From positions 1-64,000 of the forward strand of contig JAEWYT010000036.1 of the NCBI GenBank assembly GCA_023458595.1: a stretch of 64,000 bases of DNA. Reading direction: 5' to 3'. This document shows positions 42,781 to 50,886 of the stretch, piece after piece (position 1 is the stretch's first letter; every line of letters begins with the position of its first letter). The notes under the pieces are model-generated. The model made no database searches, was not told the origin of the DNA, and saw nothing but the letters and a program-made list of their open reading frames with translations. The translations under genes were made by a program, and so were the position numbers. Source of the stretch: Pseudomonadota bacterium. Lineage in GTDB: Bacteria; Pseudomonadota; Alphaproteobacteria; Rhizobiales; Tepidamorphaceae.

Positions 42781-43371
42781 CTATGCAGTCTTCTTCGTGA
42801 GCGGAACGACGTTTGAGCCGTCGATGTGGAAGCGGGGCGGGAGTTTCGCCTCGGTCACGCCGATGTAACCGACGAGGGTTCCGTCCGGAAGTCGGATAGG
42901 GACCGCGACGTAGCCCCGCATGAGACCCTTCGAGGCGTACCCGATGCCAATGGCCTCGGCGTCCTTCTGCTCGAAGCCAACGGCCGTGACGGCCTCATGC
43001 CCGCTCTCCAGATAGCCGAGAGGCTGGAGGGTTCTCTCGCCCTCCTTGCCCCTCGTCTCCTGTGGAACTGTACGGGACTGTACCGTACCTACCGTACAGT
43101 ACCGTTCCGCGAGCTGCTCGGCGGCTGTCTTCATGCCGATCTCCTCGATGTGGGCGACGAGTGCGATGACATCGCCGCCCTTCTTCGCCGAGAAGCAGTA
43201 GAAGACGCCCTTGTCCGGCGTGATGACGAGACCGCGCTCGTTACCGCCGCAGACGGGGCACTGGCCGCGAAACTGCGAGCCGGATTCCTTCATGTCGAGG
43301 TTCAGAAAGGAGATGGCCCGCTCGATAGGGACCTCCTCCTTGATTTGCTGGAAGTCCACGAACTTGCCCAT
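42781..43371 (-). CDS. CHC2-type primase N-terminal protein, 196 residues
   Basis: ATG 43371 is preferred because GGAG lies 8 bases upstream; the frame is open further upstream. A zinc domain (QCPVCGGNERGLVITPDKGVFYCF with KKGGDVIALVAHIEE) matches the DnaG zinc-binding fold, with only three of the usual four ligands obvious. The C-terminal part (RGYVAVPIRLPDGTLVGYIG) resembles the start of the primase polymerase domain. The catalytic Toprim core is absent, so it is a short primase-like protein or a truncated primase. It is divergent from the gene at 43444. Confidence 0.65.
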   Translation of the reverse strand: MGKFVDFQQIKEEVPIERAISFLNLDMKESGSQFRGQCPVCGGNERGLVITPDKGVFYCFSAKKGGDVIALVAHIEEIGMKTAAEQLAERYCTVGTVQSRTVPQETRGKEGERTLQPLGYLESGHEAVTAVGFEQKDAEAIGIGYASKGLMRGYVAVPIRLPDGTLVGYIGVTEAKLPPRFHIDGSNVVPLTKKTA

Positions 43372-43443
43372 GTGTACATCTCCATAGAACAATTCCGTAT
43401 CCATAGTACCATGAAGAAGGAAACGACGAAGGAGTAGTACCCA

Positions 43444-43659
43444 ATGGCGAATGGTAACAAGCCTGCGAAAACTATCCGCATCGGATACGTGAAGGCGACT
43501 ATCTGGAAGAACGAAGATTTCTTCAACGTGACCCTCACCCGTTCGTACAAGGACGACGAGGGTAACTGGAAGGATGGCGACAGCCTCGGCCACGCGGACC
43601 TCCTCAACGCCGCCAAGGCGCTCACCCGCGCCGAGCAGTTCATCGCCGAACAGTCGTAA
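43444..43659 (+). CDS. Mobile-element small protein, 71 residues
   Basis: MANGNKPAKTIRIGYVKATI... with WKNEDFFNVTLTRSYKDDEG, a conserved family found on many plasmids and ICE-like elements across phyla, with unknown function. Ribosome site GAAGGAG is 9 bases upstream. It is divergent from the primase-like gene and followed at once by a terminator, so it forms a one-gene unit. Confidence 0.65.
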   Translation: MANGNKPAKTIRIGYVKATIWKNEDFFNVTLTRSYKDDEGNWKDGDSLGHADLLNAAKALTRAEQFIAEQS

Positions 43660-43663
43660 CTAC

Positions 43664-43694
43664 AAAGCCCCACTTCGTGTGGGGCCTTTTCTTT
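43664..43694 (+). terminator. Rho-independent terminator of the 71-residue gene
   Basis: AAAGCCCCAC / GTGGGGCCTTTT stem with a TTCGT loop and a CTTTT tail on the plus strand. Confidence 0.8.
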
Positions 43695-44646
43695 ATGTCC
43701 AGGGAAATAGCTTAATCGGCGTCTGCCCTACCCGTTCCCAATATCCATCGAACGGCGACGTGAATAGCGGCGGCGGTTTGAAGTACGGCGGGAGGTCCGG
43801 GACCGTCTGCGTGGCGATGTAGTTGTTCGAGCCCGTGATATCCCCGAGCACCCGCATGAACTTCTTGCGGAACGCCTCAATCTTGAACGCATAGAGGACC
43901 ACCATGCCGTGGCCTAGCCGATAGTGCTCCTTGTACAGCCCTCGGCCGACGAGTTCCCGGTACTGGAGGATGCTGCGCTTGTAGCTCTTCACGGTGTGCT
44001 TGTCGGTCTCGCCGCGTTCGGTGCCCTCGTCCCACTCGATGGCGAACGTGACTTGCTTGTGGCCGAAGTCTGCCGTGATGAGGCTGTCGGGCTCCAGTGT
44101 GCCGGTGAGCGTCTCTTTGTTCCACGGGTACGAGACGTCGATAGAGAGCGTCGTATCGGCCTCGTCGAGTATCTGGTGGCGCAGCGTGCAAGGGATACCG
44201 CGCTCCCGGAAGCCCAGCTCAAGCGATGCGGTGAACGCAGCGAGGTTCGCGGTGTGCGGAAACGGCCGACGCTTCTTCGGCGCATTCTCGCTCCAGAGTC
44301 CACGCTCCTGGAGCACACGCTCTGCTGCCGGTGTGAGGTCGTAGACGAGCTTGTTGTACCTCGCGTCTATGGTGCTCGCCTGCTCCAGTGGCCGCATAAG
44401 GTACGCACCGCCGTGCGGCGTGGCATCCTCATGGAAGAGGTCGCGGAGGCGGATGCGGGTCGATTTCGGGTCCTGGTGAATGTGCTTCGTGAACTCGTGG
44501 AGGTAGTCGGCAGAAAGCGGACCGTGGTGATGGATGGCCTTGAAGATTTCGATGTCGCGGTACCGTGGCGACACCCGCTTACCGGTCGGAACACGTCTCA
44601 TGCGGAGCCGGCGAGGGCCGAGCGGATACGTGTCGTGGGTTTTCAT
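43693..44646 (-). CDS. Replication-relaxation-like protein, 317 residues
   Basis: An N-terminal winged helix (RDIEIFKAIHHHGPLSADYL and STRIRLRDLFHE) precedes an alpha/beta domain with DSLITADFGHKQVTFAIEWDEG and HTVKSYKRSILQYRELV. The acidic D/E-x-E-W-D-x-G plus lysine pattern is that of the replication-relaxation family (PF13814 type), which is associated with relaxases and transfer origins on plasmids. It is the last gene of the operon with the two TraD/TraG-like ATPases. Catalytic activity is not established from sequence. Confidence 0.55.
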   Translation of the reverse strand: MKTHDTYPLGPRRLRMRRVPTGKRVSPRYRDIEIFKAIHHHGPLSADYLHEFTKHIHQDPKSTRIRLRDLFHEDATPHGGAYLMRPLEQASTIDARYNKLVYDLTPAAERVLQERGLWSENAPKKRRPFPHTANLAAFTASLELGFRERGIPCTLRHQILDEADTTLSIDVSYPWNKETLTGTLEPDSLITADFGHKQVTFAIEWDEGTERGETDKHTVKSYKRSILQYRELVGRGLYKEHYRLGHGMVVLYAFKIEAFRKKFMRVLGDITGSNNYIATQTVPDLPPYFKPPPLFTSPFDGYWERVGQTPIKLFPWT

Positions 44647-44733
44647 AGTGAAACTAAAAGAAAGAGAAACGAGAAAGTAAACGTGCGCTATGTATCCCTA
44701 TATTTTACCACGCACCGCAATGTGCTCGTATTG

Positions 44734-46644
44734 TCAAATGTCGATATGGTCGAGGTCTTCGGGGGGAACTTCTTTCGTCTGATGAGTGCCGGGCTGCGGT
44801 TCCTCGGGTTGCCGGGACTGCTCGGGCTCGGGCGGAACGCTGTACCGCGCTATCATGTTCGCCTTCCGCACTTCCATATCCGCGACCATCGGCAGTTTGT
44901 CGATGGAGCCGAACGGCACCCGGAGCGACACAGCTCGGTCCGTCTCCCCTTTGATGTATGCGGCGAAGGTTCCCTTCTTGCTCGACCTCAGGAACTCCGG
45001 CGTCGTGTGCATTTCCGGTGCGAGCACCCGAGCATCCTTCTGTGAGACGGACCCGACGAACTTCGTGCTCGTGTTCGTAATGATGCCAGATGTGGTCTGC
45101 GGGTCCCGAATCTGGTCGAGGTACTGGTGGGCCATGAACACGCCGATGTTCGCCTTGCGGGCTTGGGCGAGCATAGTGTCGATGTTCTCGTCGATGATGT
45201 CGTGCGCCTCGTCGAGATAGAGGTACACCGGCCGCGCGTTCCCGCTGAGCCGTTTGCGGGCTTCCCGAAGTATCATCGCGATGAACAGCCGCCCGAAGAA
45301 CGCGGAGCCGTCCTGGAGCAGGTCCACGTCTGTGTCGATGAGGACAAGCTTGCGCTTCATCTCCTCGTGCATGGAGACGCGGTTCTCGGGTGAGTTGAAC
45401 ATCTCCGCAAAGAGCGGGTTCTTGAGGAGCGCCCATACGCGCCACGATATCTCCCGACGCGTGTCTCGGTACTGCTGGTCCTGATACTGCTTGAAGAAGT
45501 CCTGCGATACCGGGTCAAGGAGCGTGACGAACTCAGCAAAAGGCTTCGGGTCATCGAGGAGCGCAAGGAACGTCCGGACCGTCGCGCGGGGTATCGTCAG
45601 CATCAGGCGAATGCAGAAGTCGAATACGACCTGCTGCTTCGTCGTAAGCTTCGCTTCCATGAGAGACGCGAACACAAACCGCAGAAGCGAGACCGATGCG
45701 TTAAAGTCTCCCGCCGCTTGGAACGGATTGAGCGACAGCGGATGGTGCGGGGTTATCCACCCCACGTCGGTATCGAGCTTCGCAAGCTTCGGGATGAGCT
45801 GCCGTTGTCCGTCGATGACGATGACGCAGCAGTCTTCCTCAAGGTCCTTCGATATGAGGTGCTCAAGGAGCGTCGTCTTGCCGTGCCCGGTCTGCGCGAG
45901 GCAGAGCGTATGCTCGAAGCGGTTGCCGAGCGATATGTGCGTGGTCCGGTACGCTATCCCGAGAAGCGGCGTGTGCTTCAGGTACTGGACCGCCACGTCA
46001 TCCTTTTCGTAGTCCGCCGGCAGCAGGTTCTTCTGCGCGTCCAGGTTCTTGTCGAGCTGCTTGCGAAGCCCGCGAAAGAGCGTCTCGTCAGAGAAGAACG
46101 CGAAGATGAGTTCCTGTATCTCGGAGCCGGTAAGGGGGACTGATACCTCGAACACGCCTTCCTCTGATGTAGCGAGCGGCGCGAACGCCGTGCCTATCAC
46201 GTCCGTGAACCGGTCGAATGCTCCGGGGTCATGGGTCTTCGTAATGAAGTTCGAGAGCTGGTCCCGGTATCGAGCCGCATCGAGTGAGTTGCACTTCGGC
46301 GGGGGTGGCGGGGGCGTGTAGAAGCCCTCAAGGTCATAGAGCTGCCCCGCGCACTCCGCGAGCTGTGCGCTGCCGAGTACCTCGTACACGGAGCGCACGA
46401 ACGCTTCTCGATCCGGTGCCGCCAGTTTCTTGGCTTCTTCGTAGAGTTCGAGGGTGCGCTCGCGCGCCTTTTTCTCTTTGTACCCTTCGGAGTGATAGTA
46501 CATGTACGTGCCGCCGAGCAGCACCGCACCGAGCCCGACGAACGGGAGTGCGATGGCGGCGAACGCAATGGTGAGGATGACGAGGAGAAGAAGCGCACCG
46601 AGAACGAACGCACCGGTGAGCGTCTCCCAGAAATCATCGTTCAT
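44734..46644 (-). CDS. TraG/VirD4-like DNA-translocase ATPase with membrane anchor, 636 residues
   Basis: Two transmembrane helices at the N-terminus (about residues 11-30 and 31-50) precede a helical region and then a RecA-type motor: Walker A LAQTGHGKTTLLEHLI (about residue 248), Walker B VYLYLDEAHDII, and a Q-rich sensor segment GVFMAHQYLDQI. The C-terminal tail is Pro/Glu-rich. Family members pump DNA across membranes in conjugation or type IV secretion. It overlaps the upstream 123-residue gene by 4 bp. No VirB4/VirB6-type mating-pore genes accompany it. Confidence 0.7.
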   Translation of the reverse strand: MNDDFWETLTGAFVLGALLLLVILTIAFAAIALPFVGLGAVLLGGTYMYYHSEGYKEKKARERTLELYEEAKKLAAPDREAFVRSVYEVLGSAQLAECAGQLYDLEGFYTPPPPPPKCNSLDAARYRDQLSNFITKTHDPGAFDRFTDVIGTAFAPLATSEEGVFEVSVPLTGSEIQELIFAFFSDETLFRGLRKQLDKNLDAQKNLLPADYEKDDVAVQYLKHTPLLGIAYRTTHISLGNRFEHTLCLAQTGHGKTTLLEHLISKDLEEDCCVIVIDGQRQLIPKLAKLDTDVGWITPHHPLSLNPFQAAGDFNASVSLLRFVFASLMEAKLTTKQQVVFDFCIRLMLTIPRATVRTFLALLDDPKPFAEFVTLLDPVSQDFFKQYQDQQYRDTRREISWRVWALLKNPLFAEMFNSPENRVSMHEEMKRKLVLIDTDVDLLQDGSAFFGRLFIAMILREARKRLSGNARPVYLYLDEAHDIIDENIDTMLAQARKANIGVFMAHQYLDQIRDPQTTSGIITNTSTKFVGSVSQKDARVLAPEMHTTPEFLRSSKKGTFAAYIKGETDRAVSLRVPFGSIDKLPMVADMEVRKANMIARYSVPPEPEQSRQPEEPQPGTHQTKEVPPEDLDHIDI

Positions 46645-47012
46645 AGTTCGAAGGTCGTCGAGCGCTCCTCGATGCCCGCGTTCTCGTCGATGAAATTCTT
46701 GAGGGCGCGTAGCTGCTCAGTAAGAACTTGTTCGTACTGCTTCGCTTCGGCTGGTGTAGAAAGCGCATAACTGTCCCTGCCTTGGAGAAGCCTGCGTATC
46801 GTGAGATTGAAAATGTCCTCCATGCCATCGAACTTCGCAGCATTGCGGTCAGAGGGGACGCCGCGCTCTAACACGATCGTCTTGTCGAGGTCGTTCGATT
46901 TGATGATGTGCTTCTCTTCGTCGGAAAACTCCACGGCGACAGAGACGACGTAGTGTGTGGTCTTACGGAGAAGGCCGGTCGTCATCTCCGAGTGCTCGAT
47001 ATTCACCCGCAT
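46641..47012 (-). CDS. Small protein between the two translocases, 123 residues
   Basis: MRVNIEHSEMTTGLLRKTTH... with beta-rich N-terminus and helical C-terminus (AKQYEQVLTEQLRALKNFID). It overlaps the upstream ATPase by 10 bp and the downstream ATPase by 4 bp, so its stoichiometry is tied to theirs. It may be a specificity or adaptor subunit (inference). Confidence 0.5.
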   Translation of the reverse strand: MRVNIEHSEMTTGLLRKTTHYVVSVAVEFSDEEKHIIKSNDLDKTIVLERGVPSDRNAAKFDGMEDIFNLTIRRLLQGRDSYALSTPAEAKQYEQVLTEQLRALKNFIDENAGIEERSTTFEL

Positions 47013-48208
47013 TTCATTCTCCCCAGCATCTTGTCTATCTTCGCTTCCACATCTGCCCTTGGGGAAGCGTAGGAAATACGCGACTTGTTGGCAATCTTCC
47101 TTGCTGACTCAGCGTTAAACCCGCCGGGGAGCGGCGGATATACATTCCTTGACATTGAAGAGCCGGTAAAGATGCGCGCCTCATACTGCGCCAGCTCATG
47201 AAGCATCGGCTCCGTGTTGTCGTGCGGGATGGTACGGTGCAAGCGCTCGCTGTCCTCGATGCCGACACGGAAGATGATGCGGGTGCCGACGTTACCGAGG
47301 ATGGCAGAGAGGAGTTTCCGGGGGAGTTGGTCGAGGTACTGATTGGCGAGCGTAAGGGACACGCCGAACTTCCGGATGCCGGAGAGCATCTCGTACAGGG
47401 TCGGTGTCGCGAAGTCGTGACACTCGTCGATGAAGACGTGGAAGGGAGTGCGGCCGGTGCGTCGGAGTGCCGTCGTGTGGACCTGCGAGAGGAGGAGCGC
47501 CCCGAGCATCCTCGTCTTCTCAAGGCCGAGCCGCCCCTGCGGAAGCCGAACCAGGAGCATCTTGCTATCAGACATCACCTTCTCAAGGACAAAGGCGCTC
47601 TTCTTCTGTCCGATAGTGTTCCGTACGTGCGGGTCAGCCAGCAGGTACCGTATCTTGTTCAGGGTCGAGCGCGTCATCTCCCGCTTGTCCTTTTCCGGGA
47701 GATTCTCAAAGTCACCCCAGAAGTCCTTTACGATTGGGTCTTTGATGTATGAGCGGACGTGCTTCCGGTACTTCGGCGACGTAAGAAGAAACTTCATGCC
47801 GAGGAGCGTTCCCCCTGGCGTATCGAGGAGCGCGGCTGTCGAAGCATAAAGGACCTCATCAAGGACAGGTGTCGGGATGGTGTACTCCCATATTGCCTTC
47901 GCGCTTGTGAGTATCGAGGATGCGACGAACGCCCTACTCTCCTGTGGAATGGTGGAAAGCGGGTTCCAGGCGACGGGCCACTCGTAGTCCGACGGGTCGA
48001 AAAGTATCACGTCTTTTGCGCGCCGCTTCGGGATGCGGGCGAGTATGTCGTCTATGGCATCGCCGTGGGGGTCGAGAAAGCAGATACCCTCGCCTCTGCC
48101 GATGTCGTCGAGGGCTGTGTTCACGAGAAGAGTCGTCTTGCCGGTACCAGAAGCACCGAGAATGTGCGTGTGCCGGAAACGGTCCATACAGCTCATTAAG
48201 GACAGCAA
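47003..48208 (-). CDS. TraD/HerA-like conjugative DNA-translocase ATPase, 401 residues
   Basis: Walker A GASGTGKTTLLVN is very near the N-terminus (about residue 18), followed by GICFLDPHGDAIDDILARIP and DVILFDPSDYEWPVAWNPL, a signature of type IV coupling-protein-like ATPases. Walker B FHVFIDECHDF and the Q motif LANQYLDQL are present. The N-terminal membrane/pre-domain normally seen is missing, so it is soluble and may act with the membrane-bound ATPase encoded downstream. The leader is a strongly structured 400-bp region. Confidence 0.7.
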   Translation of the reverse strand: MLSLMSCMDRFRHTHILGASGTGKTTLLVNTALDDIGRGEGICFLDPHGDAIDDILARIPKRRAKDVILFDPSDYEWPVAWNPLSTIPQESRAFVASSILTSAKAIWEYTIPTPVLDEVLYASTAALLDTPGGTLLGMKFLLTSPKYRKHVRSYIKDPIVKDFWGDFENLPEKDKREMTRSTLNKIRYLLADPHVRNTIGQKKSAFVLEKVMSDSKMLLVRLPQGRLGLEKTRMLGALLLSQVHTTALRRTGRTPFHVFIDECHDFATPTLYEMLSGIRKFGVSLTLANQYLDQLPRKLLSAILGNVGTRIIFRVGIEDSERLHRTIPHDNTEPMLHELAQYEARIFTGSSMSRNVYPPLPGGFNAESARKIANKSRISYASPRADVEAKIDKMLGRMKCG

Positions 48209-48392
48209 CCCTACCGCTGCCGCTGCCTCGTGCGTAGAAGGGTACGGCGGATATAGTTGCTGTCGTAAAGGAACTGTTCCGTGGTCAGTGTACTACGGAA
48301 AAGCCGTATTGAACGGGCCGGAGACGAGTATGTTCGTAAAGAGAGTACGTAAGGGATAGTAGGGAATAGAAGTGTTGTTGTCCGCCCATGTC

Positions 48393-48506
48393 GTCATTGG
48401 CCGGAAGGCCATGACTTCACCCGCTTTAGACCGGAGCGGTAGCGGAGTGTCCTTTAGTCTGTCTTTGAGACAGATAAAGGGGGTGAAGTCATGGCGTGTA
48501 GCCATG
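48393..48506. other. Strongly structured leader/non-coding region, candidate oriT or RNA element
   Basis: The gene-free interval 48209-48612 contains a perfect 14-bp inverted repeat (48409-48422 / 48481-48494) closing two internal hairpins: ACCG-gag-CGGT with a GCT/AGC outer stem (48423-48443) and a 6+6 bp stem (48451-48463 / 48469-48480). The left arm can alternatively pair upstream (48393-48402 with 48407-48415, GGAA loop). A further 6-bp hairpin lies at 48490-48506. It lies in the 5' region of the translocase operon, so it could be a transfer origin, a replication origin, an ncRNA or an attenuator. Confidence 0.55.
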
Positions 48507-48612
48507 CGACATGTGGCGGGATGGTGCGGCATGTGTACGGATACAAGTAGGGATAGAAGAAGAATAGAGGTATCCGCAGTGCAATAGAAAGAAATGGGAG
48601 GCTAGTGCCTCC

Positions 48613-49011
48613 CTATGTCGCCTTGTACATACCGTCCTTGCTATTGACGGCTTTCTGTCGCTTGAGAGCGGAAAGAGCATTGCTCACCGACTGCTCGGCA
48701 GACTTGTCGCCCTTTGCTTTCATCGCACTCAGAATATCGGCGCGAGTGATCCCGCCAGGATGCTTCTTCACCAGAGCGAGCACGTCCTGACGAATGCCAG
48801 ATCGGCGGGTACCAGTGCCCCGTTTGGCGGAAGTGATGGGTTTTCCGGATTTTACTCTCTCGTACGCCTCGATCGCTTCCATTTCCTTATCGATGGAGGC
48901 GAGCTGCTCGTCGAGCGTCTTGCGCTTCGCAAGGACATCGTCTCGCTGCTTCGTGAGGCGTTTGCGCTCTTTGTCGATGTACGACTCAAAGGTCTGCGCA
49001 GTATCATTCAT
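48613..49011 (-). CDS. Coiled-coil winged-helix regulator, 132 residues
   Basis: ATG 49011 has GAAGGAG 6 bases upstream. An N-terminal coiled coil (about residues 8-50) joins a C-terminal winged helix (RQDVLALVKKHPGGITRADILSAM then NALSALKRQKAVNSKDGMYK). Likely a DNA-binding regulator of the transfer/excision genes (inference). The translocase operon starts 405 bp downstream after the structured region. Confidence 0.6.
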   Translation of the reverse strand: MNDTAQTFESYIDKERKRLTKQRDDVLAKRKTLDEQLASIDKEMEAIEAYERVKSGKPITSAKRGTGTRRSGIRQDVLALVKKHPGGITRADILSAMKAKGDKSAEQSVSNALSALKRQKAVNSKDGMYKAT

Positions 49012-49112
49012 TGGTGGCTCCTTCGTAGTGTCTACCGGTACTATAACAAAAAAGTGGGCAGGGGAAGTGTATGCCTCCCCTGCCCGTTCTCCCGCGTAGG
49101 GAGTGTCGTGAG

Positions 49113-49289
49113 TTATCGAGCAGCAATGCGCTGTTCGATCCATTCCACTACTTCGGCGTGCACCCACCCGACCCGCTGCTGCCCGAGCGGCACCCGTTTG
49201 GGAAAGCGTCCGTCAGCTTCGAGCCGGGCAATGTGCTGCCTGGAGTACGGAATCATCGTTTTCAGCACTTTCCAGTCGATAATTCTCAT
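49113..49289 (-). CDS. AlpA-like excisionase/regulator, 58 residues
   Basis: MRIIDWKVLKTMIPYSRQHI... a MerR/AlpA-type short helix-turn-helix with a RxLxxxGRFPKRV wing, and VEWIEQRIAAR at the end. Such proteins act as excisionase or activate integrase. GGGAGTAT precedes the start. It is two genes from the integrase. Confidence 0.75.
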   Translation of the reverse strand: MRIIDWKVLKTMIPYSRQHIARLEADGRFPKRVPLGQQRVGWVHAEVVEWIEQRIAAR

Positions 49290-49363
49290 CGCGGATACTC
49301 CCGTGTTGGGAGCATCGCGCGATGCCCGTGGTGACAAGCCCGAGCGCAGGGAGTGTAACAGAG

Positions 49364-49555
49364 CTATCGCGCGCTGCGATAGATCATCCATCTGCGAACG
49401 GGTTTCCAGAAAGCGACGACGATGCCGAGAAGCATCAACACGAGGCCGATGTAGATGTAGCCGGTCCCGTTTGCTTCGCCATAGTAGGGCGCTGCTACGA
49501 AAAAGCAGAACGCGCCGATCGCAAGCAGAACGATGCCCCAGAAAAATGAGCGCAT
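49364..49555 (-). CDS. Two-helix membrane microprotein, 63 residues
   Basis: Two transmembrane helices (about residues 4-22 and 31-50) with a short Gly-rich periplasmic loop and a basic C-terminus (KPVRRWMIYRSAR). GGAGGGAGAAAT makes a strong ribosome site. Its family is unknown; its spacing behind the integrase gene is 15 bp. Confidence 0.55.
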   Translation of the reverse strand: MRSFFWGIVLLAIGAFCFFVAAPYYGEANGTGYIYIGLVLMLLGIVVAFWKPVRRWMIYRSAR

Positions 49556-49570
49556 ATTTCTCCCTCCAGC

Positions 49571-50581
49571 TTATAGTTGCAGGAGAGACTTTAGATGCTC
49601 CTCATAGTTTAGTACAGCCCGCTCCATTTCCGGCATGTACGTGTGCCGGTTGTAGATGCCCGCTACGCCGGAAATGGTGCCTGACGTATGATTGAGGAGC
49701 CGCTCGGTCACGTGTATCGGCGTGCCGATCTGCGCATGGATGGTGCTGAACGTCCTGCGGAGGTCATGTAGTGTCCATGGCGCTATTGCCACCTTCTCGT
49801 CCATCCGCGCTTTCGCTTTGCTCCATCCGGCGAACGGTATCGGCGGTAGAAGCGGCGCGGCAAGTTCGCCGAACGGTATGGTGTGCTCCTTCTTGTTCTT
49901 CGTCACGTCGGTCGGGAACGTGATGAGGTTGCCCTCAATCCATCCCGGCTCGATGAGTGACGTTTCAGTACGCCTTTGACCAAGGAGAATGAGTAGCTTC
50001 ACGATGTCGGAGAACGGCTTGTCGTCGTAACCCCATACTGCCTTCAGCTCGTCCGCCGTGAGGACACGGTTCTTGGATGGACCGTAGATCGCGCGCTCCG
50101 CCGCAAGCGGGTTCCGGTCAGCAAGCTCGTTCCGTACGCACCAGTTGAAGAACACCTTGAATGCGGTTGTGGCGTGCGGGCCGGTGAGATGCGGTTTGAG
50201 GTTCTGCCGGGTGATGTCCCGAACCTGCTGCGTGCCCGTGAACGCGGAAAGGTACCTGCGGTACTCCCGGACCGTGTTCAGCCGGTTCTTCTCCTCGCAC
50301 TCCTCCAGGAAGGCTGTACGAGCGTCTGTGAAGCTCATGGAGGCGTTTTGAGCGCTTCCACGGCCCAAGTACCGCATCGCCTCTTTGCGGGCATCCTTGA
50401 GCGACTTTGAGGGGTATCGGCCGAGCGTCTTAAGACGACGGTTTTTCCCGTACATCACAATGAAGGATTTGGATTTCTGTGAGCATCGGATGCCGAAGCC
50501 GCCGAGCTGGTCGTCAAAGTACGTCTTCTGCCCCCGCCCCGGGAGCGGGAGCTTCCGGATAGCGAGGTCCGTCAGTCGCAT
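49571..50581 (-). CDS. Tyrosine integrase, 336 residues
   Basis: Site-specific recombinase of the phage/ICE class. N-terminal DUF4102-like domain (LPLPGRGQKTYFDDQLGGFGIR), SAM-like core-binding domain, and catalytic domain with Arg in LGQRRTETSL, HDLRRTFS (H-x-x-R), LLNHTSG and the nucleophile Tyr in IYNRHTYMPEME. It is adjacent to attR and transcribed inward, as expected for insertion into tRNA-Lys. Upstream there is a 14-bp inverted repeat at 50622-50658. Confidence 0.92.
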   Translation of the reverse strand: MRLTDLAIRKLPLPGRGQKTYFDDQLGGFGIRCSQKSKSFIVMYGKNRRLKTLGRYPSKSLKDARKEAMRYLGRGSAQNASMSFTDARTAFLEECEEKNRLNTVREYRRYLSAFTGTQQVRDITRQNLKPHLTGPHATTAFKVFFNWCVRNELADRNPLAAERAIYGPSKNRVLTADELKAVWGYDDKPFSDIVKLLILLGQRRTETSLIEPGWIEGNLITFPTDVTKNKKEHTIPFGELAAPLLPPIPFAGWSKAKARMDEKVAIAPWTLHDLRRTFSTIHAQIGTPIHVTERLLNHTSGTISGVAGIYNRHTYMPEMERAVLNYEEHLKSLLQL

Positions 50582-50592
50582 TTCTAGTCTCC

Positions 50593-50658
50593 TTTAGTCG
50601 CTCAAATGCGATGCGCAATGGGGCATTTCCATGTGGCAGTATAGCACACGGAAATGCC
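50593..50658. promoter_or_regulatory. Integrase control region: arm-type site and operator-like inverted repeat
   Basis: TTTAGTCGCT at 50593-50602 recurs as TAGTCGCT twice at the other end (11000-11007 and 11011-11018), suggesting integrase arm-type sites on both sides of attP. GGCATTTCC-a-TGTG (50622-50635) and CACA-c-GGAAATGCC (50645-50658) form a nearly perfect 14-bp inverted repeat with a 9-nt centre, an operator-like site upstream of int. Confidence 0.5.
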
Positions 50659-50720
50659 TAGGAGGCTTGGAAACGCTAGGGTTTTGTGTCGGTATGTTAC
50701 CGAGTGTCAGCGGGCGATTT

Positions 50721-50762
50721 CTGATTAAGAGTCAGCTGCTCTACCAACTGAGCTATGCGCCC
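50721..50762. other. attR core, truncated tRNA-Lys 5' half
   Basis: 42 bp identical to 10913-10954. On the minus strand it reads as the 5' half of tRNA-Lys up to the anticodon loop and then departs into element sequence, so it cannot make a tRNA. The native upstream region of the tRNA gene remains on its right (50763 on). Confidence 0.92.
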
Positions 50763-50886
50763 GCCGAAAAGCGGAGAATGCGGCTTTGGATGCCGCGCGG
50801 TCCGTGGGGCGGGATATAACAACGCCAGACGCCCGCGTCCAGATGCGCCGGACTTTTTCCCGTCACTGCCCTTAACAGGTGCCGGA

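Noticed and set aside
44734..48208. Complete type IV secretion system
   Set aside because: Only coupling-protein-like ATPases and a small partner are present. No VirB4, VirB6, VirB8-10 or pilin-like genes were found in the window.
50721..50762. Second tRNA-Lys gene
   Set aside because: Only the 5' half of the tRNA is present; it is the attR core.
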